DNA of 64,000 bases from CBIFVZ01 sp966185765 (GTDB lineage Bacteria > Pseudomonadota > Gammaproteobacteria > Enterobacterales > Enterobacteriaceae), in the NCBI GenBank assembly GCA_966185765.1, contig CBIFVZ010000010.1:1-64000 (forward strand), given 5' to 3'. Made by a program: the position numbers and the translations under genes. Shown here piece by piece: positions 58,949-64,000 of the stretch (positions are counted from its first letter, which is position 1; every line of letters begins with the position of its first letter). Under the pieces are notes generated by a model, which was given only the letters and a program-made list of their open reading frames with translations, searched no databases and was not told where the DNA came from.

Positions 58949-59197
58949 ATGAGTACAATAACCGCCCCGCGCCACGGCCAGAAAAGAAGTACAAACGTGT
59001 ATCTCACTGCGGCGTTAGTCGAGAAGGCCCGCAGCCTCGATATGAATCTGTCGGCAACGCTTGACGCCCTTCTTGCCCAGGCGATAGAAGAAAAACAACG
59101 TCAGCGACAGCAAGAAAAAGCGGATATGCAGGTGATGAACGCATTTATGGAAAAAGCCGGCACTATTACAGATGACGATTTTTTCGGGAGTCTTTAA
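58949..59197 (+). CDS. ccdA: Antitoxin CcdA, chromosomal
   Basis: The 82-residue protein starts after AAAGGAGAGGACC. The N-terminal ribbon-helix-helix DNA-binding part (KRSTNVYLTAALVEKARSLDMNLSA, split over residues 12-36) matches the CcdA family. The acidic C-terminal part (ITDDDFFGSL) is the expected CcdB-neutralising tail. It is 14 bp upstream of ccdB. TldD/TldE is reported to degrade F-plasmid CcdA, and tldE is present at 32.7 kb. Confidence 0.9.
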   Translation: MSTITAPRHGQKRSTNVYLTAALVEKARSLDMNLSATLDALLAQAIEEKQRQRQQEKADMQVMNAFMEKAGTITDDDFFGSL

Positions 59198-59211
59198 AAA
59201 AGGAATCAGGC

Positions 59212-59535
59212 GTGGTCAAACAATTCGATGTGTACCGTAATCCCTCAGCGAAAAGCAACGCAGTCTGGCCATATTACCTTATTCTTCAGCATGATTTTTA
59301 TGACAATCTGGCCACAAGAGTGATAGTGCCACTGGTATTGAGTAGTGAGATGGATCTAACACAAACCCGAATTACGCCGCTGGTGAGTATTGAAGGCGCT
59401 GAATATTACATTTTCACACCCACGCTTACCTTTCTGGATGTTCGCAGGATTAAGCGTGCGGATTTTGTCTGTAATATAAGCGAGTTCAGAAATGAGATTC
59501 TGGCAGCGATGGATGCCATCATCACTAATATCTGA
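59212..59535 (+). CDS. ccdB: Toxin CcdB, chromosomal, altered C-terminus
   Basis: The start is a GTG at 59212 after AAAGGAATCAGGC, giving 107 residues (F-plasmid CcdB has 101). The CcdB fold is recognisable: FDVYRNPSAKSNAVWPYYLI, NLATRVIVPLVLSSE, ITPLVSIEGAEYYIFTP. In F CcdB the last three residues (Trp-Gly-Ile) contact gyrase and are needed for poisoning; here the end is ITNI. Asn replaces the usual Gly, and Thr takes the Trp position, as in the Vibrio ITGI end. Toxicity is therefore uncertain. The pair sits between yhbW and ubiV as an insertion. Confidence 0.9.
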   Translation: MVKQFDVYRNPSAKSNAVWPYYLILQHDFYDNLATRVIVPLVLSSEMDLTQTRITPLVSIEGAEYYIFTPTLTFLDVRRIKRADFVCNISEFRNEILAAMDAIITNI

Positions 59536-59619
59536 GGCGGGTAGTGGGAGCTGGCTGTTTGGTAATGATTAGCTTAATGCACATAGTAGAGAGCAGCCCT
59601 GCCAGGCTGCCCGTTAACC

Positions 59620-60501
59620 TTACCCCTGCACTAACTCCAGCCCGGCGACGCGTCGCCAGTAGCCGTTGCAATCGGCGTTAGCCGTAAGTGGCAGCGGTGC
59701 GCCACCGCTTTCATTAGCGCGAAACGCCTCCAGTTGTGCGAACGTGTCCTGGCCTTCCGGCGACAGGCGCACAATGTCCACCAGCCCTTGCATCGCCGTA
59801 AGTTCGTTGCCGAGGTTGTAGACATAGCCGCTCATGGTCTGAATACCGTTGAGCGTAAACACCTGCTGCTGTTCCTGAGACAGCATTTGCCGCCCGTTAG
59901 GGTAGTTGATGCAGCAGGTTTCACATTCGTCCTTCGGGCGGTCCTCAGAGCGCGCGGTAAAGCAGCGCGCCGAATACGCCAGCGGCAGATGGCCGTAGCT
60001 CAGCACTTCCACCTCGAACTTATCGCGGATCCCCAGTTCATCACACTGGGTCAGCAGATTTACCAGCCAGTCGCGTGACAGTTCCACCGGCATACACCAG
60101 CGCGTCATGCCTTGTTTGAGCAGCAGACGCAGCGTCACCGCGTTATAGCAATTCAGCGCATGGCCCGCGACGAACGGCAGGCGTCGCTCGGCAGCCATAT
60201 TCACCGCACCAAGATCGTTGGCTTCAATCATGAAATCGCCGTTTTCCACGTAGCGCTTAAGCTCATTAAGCTCTGACGGAGCCTGTACCAGTGCCAGTGT
60301 GGAGAGCACGACCTGCTTGCCCGCTGCGGCCAGTGCCTGCGCCATCTCCAGCCAGTCACCTACTTTGGTGGCGCGCCGTTTGCTGCATACGGTTTCGCCA
60401 AGATAAATGATATCTGCACTGCTTGCGGCGGCAGCCTGATAAAACGCTGTCAGCGTCTCTTTTGGCCAGTACCACAGCACTGGCCCGAGGGAATATTTCA
60501 T
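59620..60501 (-). CDS. ubiV: O2-independent ubiquinone hydroxylation protein UbiV
   Basis: The start at ATG 60501 (MKYSLGPVLWYWPKE) gives 293 residues (292 in E. coli). It is a U32-peptidase-like TIM-barrel protein with a 4Fe-4S cluster. The cluster cysteines are C39 (ETVCSKRR) and the later group in ARCFTARSEDRPKDECETCC. With UbiU and UbiT it makes ubiquinone without oxygen. The ubiU gene ends 8 bp upstream, so the two are co-transcribed. Confidence 0.95.
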   Translation of the reverse strand: MKYSLGPVLWYWPKETLTAFYQAAAASSADIIYLGETVCSKRRATKVGDWLEMAQALAAAGKQVVLSTLALVQAPSELNELKRYVENGDFMIEANDLGAVNMAAERRLPFVAGHALNCYNAVTLRLLLKQGMTRWCMPVELSRDWLVNLLTQCDELGIRDKFEVEVLSYGHLPLAYSARCFTARSEDRPKDECETCCINYPNGRQMLSQEQQQVFTLNGIQTMSGYVYNLGNELTAMQGLVDIVRLSPEGQDTFAQLEAFRANESGGAPLPLTANADCNGYWRRVAGLELVQG

Positions 60502-60509
60502 GGTGTCTC

Positions 60510-61505
60510 CTACTGCCATTTGCGGTGATAGGCGCCGAGCGTGGTCTGGGTGCCTTCTGCCATTGCGCCGAGCGCCTCCATCCATGCCGCCTGCGGGGCG
60601 TAGCGCTGCGGGTCCGCCATGCAGCGGTCAATGGCCTGACGCCACACCTTCGCCACCTGGCTTACGTAAGCCGGGCTGCGCTGGCGGCCTTCGATTTTGA
60701 CCGAGGCAATGCCTGCGCTCAGCAGCTCCGGCAGCAGCTCAAGCGTATTAAGGCTGGTTGGCTCTTCGAGCGCGTGATAGCGCTGTCCCTCAACCAGATA
60801 GCGACCTTTACACAGCGTGGGGTAACCCGCGTTTTCGCCATCCTGATAACGGTCAATCAGCACGTCGTTAAGGCGTGACTCCAGCCCCTGCGGCGTTTGC
60901 TGCCAGCGCACGAAACGCGCCGGTGAGCACGCCCCCACGGTGTTGGGCGACTCGCCGGTCAGGTAAGATGACAGGTAGCAGCGTCCTTCGGCCATAATGC
61001 ACAGGCTGCCAAAGGCGAACACTTCCAGCGGCACTGGCGTGACGCGCGCCAGCTGTTTGACCTGGTGGATAGACAGTACGCGCGGCAGTACCACACGCGC
61101 CACATCGAAATGGTTTTTGTAGAAACGCACCGCTTCTTCGTTGGTGGCGGATGCCTGCACGGAGACGTGGCGCTCAACGTGCGGATAGCGCTCGGCGGCA
61201 TATTCCAGCATGGCGAGATCCGCCAGAATCAGGGCGTCTGCCCCGAGTTGGGCGGCCATGTCTACCGCGCGCTGCCAGCGGGCGTAACCGTCAGGGTGGG
61301 CGAAGGTGTTAATCGCAATATGCAGCTTGCGCCGGTGTTGGTGAACGAAATTCGCCGCTTCCTGCAGGCGTTTCTCGTTGAAATTGAGGCCAGCAAAGTG
61401 GCGGGCGTTAGTATCGTCCTTAAGGCCGATATAGACCGCATCCGCACCGTTTTCGATGGCTGCCTTCAGTGCTGGCAGGTTACCTGCGGGGCAAAGCAAT
61501 TCCAT
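60510..61505 (-). CDS. ubiU: O2-independent ubiquinone hydroxylation protein UbiU
   Basis: The start at ATG 61505 (MELLCPAGNLPALKAAI) gives 331 residues, the E. coli length. It is a U32-family protein with a cluster-binding cysteine set, seen in GSLCIMAEGRCYLSSYLTG, NTVGACSPARFV and PTLCKGRYLVEGQ. It forms a heterodimer with UbiV. It is divergent from ubiT across a 229-bp intergenic region. Confidence 0.95.
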   Translation of the reverse strand: MELLCPAGNLPALKAAIENGADAVYIGLKDDTNARHFAGLNFNEKRLQEAANFVHQHRRKLHIAINTFAHPDGYARWQRAVDMAAQLGADALILADLAMLEYAAERYPHVERHVSVQASATNEEAVRFYKNHFDVARVVLPRVLSIHQVKQLARVTPVPLEVFAFGSLCIMAEGRCYLSSYLTGESPNTVGACSPARFVRWQQTPQGLESRLNDVLIDRYQDGENAGYPTLCKGRYLVEGQRYHALEEPTSLNTLELLPELLSAGIASVKIEGRQRSPAYVSQVAKVWRQAIDRCMADPQRYAPQAAWMEALGAMAEGTQTTLGAYHRKWQ

Positions 61506-61734
61506 AGGGGATCCTGATTCTGTGACGTTACGCAGGCGCAACGCGGCGAAAATGTTAAAGAAGCGTGATTTTAGTTAACCCTTCCACGACACTTTTTGAT
61601 TTAAGGCAGCTAATCGCGTATTGATCAAAAGGGGGCAACCCATCCAGCAAGGCAGGTAATTGTTGATTTGGGCCGCTATCAGCGCACGGCGTTGTGGCAC
61701 AATAGCACTAACTTTTTTTCAGGGAGTAAAGCCT
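61506..61734. promoter_or_regulatory. ubiU/ubiT divergent promoter region
   Basis: This 229-bp stretch carries both promoters. In E. coli these genes are under oxygen control by FNR. TTGAT half-sites occur at 61596-61600 and 61663-61667, and a TTGATCAA palindrome at 61621-61628. None gives the full TTGAT-N4-ATCAA box, so FNR control is likely from homology but not proven by sequence. Confidence 0.45.
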
Positions 61735-62259
61735 GTGTTGGATAAACTGCGTTCGCGTCTGGTGCGCACTGGACCGTCACTGCTAAAAATGCCGATTCAG
61801 CTCACACCGTTTGCGCTTAAGCGCCAGGCGCTGGAGCAACTGCTGGGATGGCAATTTCGCCAGGCACTGCTTGAGGGCGAACTTGATTTCCTTGACGGGC
61901 GTTGGCTACGTATTGAGGTTCGCGATCTGGGGCTGCACTGGTTCACGTCGGTTCAGGATGAAAAACTGGTGGTGCGCGAGCACGCCGAGGCAGACGTGAG
62001 CTTCAGCGCAGACGCCAACGATCTGCTGCTGATTGCCGCACGCAAGCAGGACCCGGATACGCTTTTTTTCCAGCGTCGTCTGGTGATTGAAGGCGATACG
62101 GAACTGGGTTTGTATGTTAAAAACCTCATGGATGCGATTGAGCTTGAGGCGATGCCCAGGCCGCTGCGCGTACTGCTGATGCAGACGGCGGCATTTGTGG
62201 AAGCCGGGCTGAAAACTGCGCCCACGGTACGAGAAACTTCGGTAGGTGAGCCATGTTAA
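61735..62259 (+). CDS. ubiT: Anaerobic ubiquinone biosynthesis lipid-binding protein UbiT (SCP2 domain)
   Basis: The start is a GTG at 61735 (read MLDKLRSRLVRTGPSLL), 7 nt after AGGGAG, giving 174 residues as in E. coli. The SCP2 sterol-carrier fold includes FRQALLEGELDFLDGRWL, ADVSFSADANDLL and RRLVIEGDTELGLYVKNLMD. It binds polyprenyl intermediates for the anaerobic pathway, as UbiJ does in the aerobic one. It overlaps yhbS by 7 bp. Confidence 0.95.
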   Translation: MLDKLRSRLVRTGPSLLKMPIQLTPFALKRQALEQLLGWQFRQALLEGELDFLDGRWLRIEVRDLGLHWFTSVQDEKLVVREHAEADVSFSADANDLLLIAARKQDPDTLFFQRRLVIEGDTELGLYVKNLMDAIELEAMPRPLRVLLMQTAAFVEAGLKTAPTVRETSVGEPC

Positions 62260-62756
62260 TTCGAGTGGAAATTCCCATTGATGCACCGGGTATTGATGCC
62301 CTGCTGCGTCGCACCTTTGAGGGTGACGGCGAGGCGAATCTGGTACACGATTTGCGCGAAGACGGACAGATAACGCTGGGCCTGGTGGCTACCGATGACG
62401 AAGGTCAGGTGGTGGGTTACGTGGCGTTCAGCCCGGTCTGCGTGGAAGGCGAAGAGCTTCAGTGGGTTGGTCTTGCGCCGCTGGCGGTAGATGAGGGCTG
62501 GCGCGGGCAGGGCATTGGGCGTCAGCTGGTGTATGAAGGGCTGGATTCGCTCAACGAGTTTGGTTATGCCGCAGTAGTGACGCTCGGCGACCCTGAACTG
62601 TACAGCCGCCTGGGCTTTGAGCCTGCGGCTAAATATGATTTGCACTGCCGTTGGCCCGACACACAGCAGGCGTTTCAACTGCATAAACTGGCAGACGACG
62701 CGCTCGACGGCGTGCAGGGTCTGGTGGAATACTCAGACCACTTTAACCGCCTTTAA
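62253..62756 (+). CDS. yhbS: GNAT-family acetyltransferase YhbS
   Basis: The 167-residue protein has the E. coli length. The GNAT motif A is LAPLAVDEGWRGQGIGRQLVYEG (as two stretches around residues 75-97), with the acetyl-CoA loop RGQGIG. Motif B is GDPELYSRLGFEPA. The substrate is unknown. It is translated with ubiT through a 7-bp overlap and overlaps the convergent yhbQ by 14 bp. Confidence 0.93.
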   Translation: MLIRVEIPIDAPGIDALLRRTFEGDGEANLVHDLREDGQITLGLVATDDEGQVVGYVAFSPVCVEGEELQWVGLAPLAVDEGWRGQGIGRQLVYEGLDSLNEFGYAAVVTLGDPELYSRLGFEPAAKYDLHCRWPDTQQAFQLHKLADDALDGVQGLVEYSDHFNRL

Positions 62757-63030
62757 CGCTTGCCAGCAGGGCCGCAAAAGCGGCCTCATCGGTGATAAGC
62801 CGTTCTTTTTGCGCCCGGGTTAACTGCTTGATGCGGTACTCCAGGCGCAGCGCCAGAGAACGGTCACCCAGCGGTTGGCTGAACGCCAGCCGCAGTTCCC
62901 CTTTCCCCCGCAGTGCTTTTGCCCCTTTGCCGGACCGATGCTGATTCAGACGGCGCTCCACGTCGGTCGTAATGCCGGTATAGAGCTGATTATGGGCGGT
63001 GCGAATAATATATAAGGACCAGTCAGACAT
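62743..63030 (-). CDS. yhbQ: GIY-YIG nuclease-fold protein YhbQ
   Basis: The 95-residue protein (100 in E. coli) is a UPF0213-type single-domain GIY-YIG protein. The motif LYIIRTAHNQLYTGITTDVERRL covers residues 6-28, with YII and YTG as the two core tripeptides. The catalytic-site arginine lies in VERRLNQHRSG. A late Glu in LEYRIKQL would bind metal. E. coli YhbQ is linked to DNA damage tolerance. It converges on yhbS. Confidence 0.93.
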   Translation of the reverse strand: MSDWSLYIIRTAHNQLYTGITTDVERRLNQHRSGKGAKALRGKGELRLAFSQPLGDRSLALRLEYRIKQLTRAQKERLITDEAAFAALLASVKGG

Positions 63031-63133
63031 GCTTTTTTTGTTGATTTGAGCGGTTGGCGCACCTTATCACGCGCTCGCGCTGGCGGCACGACGCCATTGC
63101 GTTTACCCTCGAAAAAAACAATGGAGTTGCGTG

Positions 63134-63574
63134 ATGGATGCTCTTTCTGGCATTAGCCGCTGGCTGAACCGCCAGCACGTTATCACTTACTGCGTGAGCG
63201 ACGGCGACGACCTGTGGTGCGCCAATGCGTTTTATGTGTGGGACGCTGAACGTGTCGCCTTTTATCTGTTGAGCGATACTTCCACTCGCCACGCGCAGAT
63301 GGCGGGTGTTCAGGCCCGTGTGGCGGGCACTATCAACGGGCAGCCCAAAACAGTTGCACTTATTCGCGGCGTGCAGTTTCGCGGTGAACTGCGCCTGCTT
63401 AGTGGGGAAGAGGCAGAAAGCAAACGCGCGCTGTACTGGCGGCGCTTTCCTGTAGCGCGCGCGATGTCGGCACCGGTCTGGGAAATCCTGCCGGACGAAA
63501 TGAAATTTACCGATAACACGCTTGGCTTTGGTAATAAGGTGACCTGGCTGCGTGATTCGCACGTCGAGCCGTAA
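63134..63574 (+). CDS. yhbP: YhbP/UPF0306 family protein (FMN-binding split-barrel type)
   Basis: The start at ATG 63134 follows GGAG (GTG 63131 is possible) and gives 146 residues (147 in E. coli). Conserved pieces are ISRWLNRQHVITYCV, LWCANAFYVWDAERVAFYLL, and TINGQPKTVALIRGVQFRGE. The fold is a flavin-reductase-like split barrel, of unknown function. It is divergent from yhbQ. In E. coli yhbO lies between it and yraR; here only 43 bp separate them, so yhbO is absent. Confidence 0.93.
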   Translation: MDALSGISRWLNRQHVITYCVSDGDDLWCANAFYVWDAERVAFYLLSDTSTRHAQMAGVQARVAGTINGQPKTVALIRGVQFRGELRLLSGEEAESKRALYWRRFPVARAMSAPVWEILPDEMKFTDNTLGFGNKVTWLRDSHVEP

Positions 63575-63617
63575 TCGTAAATACTCATTGTAATACGGGC
63601 CTTATGGAGAAGAGGTT

Positions 63618-64000
63618 ATGAGTCGGGTTCTACTCACCGGGGCGACCGGTCTTGTGGGCGGTGAACTGCTGCGTTTGCTGAGCCTGGATACACGCGTCAC
63701 GCAGATTTATGCGCCCAGCCGCCGTGCGCTGGCACCGCTTGATAAAGTGATTAACCCACGCGACCCACAGCTTAGCGATGCGCTGGGGGTACTGACTGAA
63801 CCGGTCGACATCGTCTTTTGTTGCCTGGGGACCACGCGGCGCGAGGCGGGGAGCAAGCAGGCGTTTGTTCATGCGGATTACACGCTGGTGGTTGATACCG
63901 CGCTGGTCGGGCGTAAACTCGGCGCGCAGCATATGCTGGTGGTCAGCGCTATGGGGGCTAACGCCCATTCACCCTTTTTCTACAACCGGGTAAAGGGGGA
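63618..64000 (+). CDS. yraR: NAD(P)-binding protein YraR, partial (cut by window end)
   Basis: ATG 63618 after AGAAGAGGTT opens MSRVLLTGATGLVGGELLRL. The GATGLVGG Rossmann motif binds NAD(P). The following VDIVFCCLGTTRREAGSKQA and HMLVVSAMGANAHSPFFYNR are the same as in E. coli YraR. About 127 of an expected 211 residues lie in the window. The atypical SDR family member has no assigned reaction. Confidence 0.93.
   Translation, partial: MSRVLLTGATGLVGGELLRLLSLDTRVTQIYAPSRRALAPLDKVINPRDPQLSDALGVLTEPVDIVFCCLGTTRREAGSKQAFVHADYTLVVDTALVGRKLGAQHMLVVSAMGANAHSPFFYNRVKG

Noticed and set aside
61593..61670. FNR boxes in the ubiU/ubiT intergenic region
   Set aside because: Several TTGAT half-sites occur, but none has the ATCAA partner at 4-bp spacing, so no site was called with confidence.

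Overview
The window is chromosomal DNA from a member of the Enterobacteriaceae. Almost every gene in the left half matches an Escherichia/Salmonella/Klebsiella gene in sequence and order: rplI-ytfB-fklB-cycA-(ytfE)-ytfF-qorB-ytfH-cpdB-cysQ-ytfJ-ytfK-paeA-msrA-tamA-tamB-ytfP-ppa-(yjfF)-fbp-mpl, then darP-tldE-cybC. The right end (57.7-64 kb) is a second conserved block, yhbW-ubiV-ubiU-ubiT-yhbS-yhbQ-yhbP-yraR, which lies far from the first block in E. coli. The species cannot be fixed from the sequence alone. No rRNA, tRNA, CRISPR array or intact insertion sequence was seen.

0-25 kb is core housekeeping: ribosomal protein L9, peptidyl-prolyl isomerase, D-Ala/Gly permease, periplasmic nucleotidase, CysQ, the stringent-response modulator YtfK, a polyamine exporter, MsrA, the TamAB translocation module, pyrophosphatase, fructose-1,6-bisphosphatase and the Mpl recycling ligase. 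Two core functions are broken: ytfE (iron-sulfur repair) is a 3' remnant, and the galactofuranose ABC transporter is reduced to a frameshifted, internally deleted piece of yjfF. 25-32 kb is an insertion relative to E. coli: an amidohydrolase, an APC permease, a GNAT enzyme, and a lemA operon with two tandem TPM-domain (YgcG-like) paralogs whose tails have diverged.

35-48.4 kb holds a complete malonate decarboxylase operon (mdcABCDEFGH). Its likely LysR regulator MdcR lies 4.2 kb away, beyond nhaB, a dead GPH sugar permease that still has an ideal CRP site, and an AT-rich phosphoethanolamine-transferase gene.

48.7-57.7 kb is the most interesting part. It is a poorly understood operon of the EF_0829-EF_0839 type: a free-standing PRD protein, a glycine-rich SFCGS protein, DUF4312, two membrane proteins (DUF4311, DUF4310), a metallo-amidohydrolase, a DgaE-like PLP enzyme and a DgaF-like aldolase. 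A periplasmic lactonase-fold protein and a large PRD/EIIB/EIIA regulator follow. No recognisable PTS permease is present. The SFCGS protein aligns by eye with RpiB/LacAB sugar-phosphate isomerases. The operon most likely imports and breaks down an N-acylated amino-sugar acid or a related compound through an uncharacterised transporter. The divergent promoter region carries an ideal CRP site. A chromosomal ccdAB pair with an altered toxin C-terminus follows yhbW, then the anaerobic ubiquinone genes ubiUVT.
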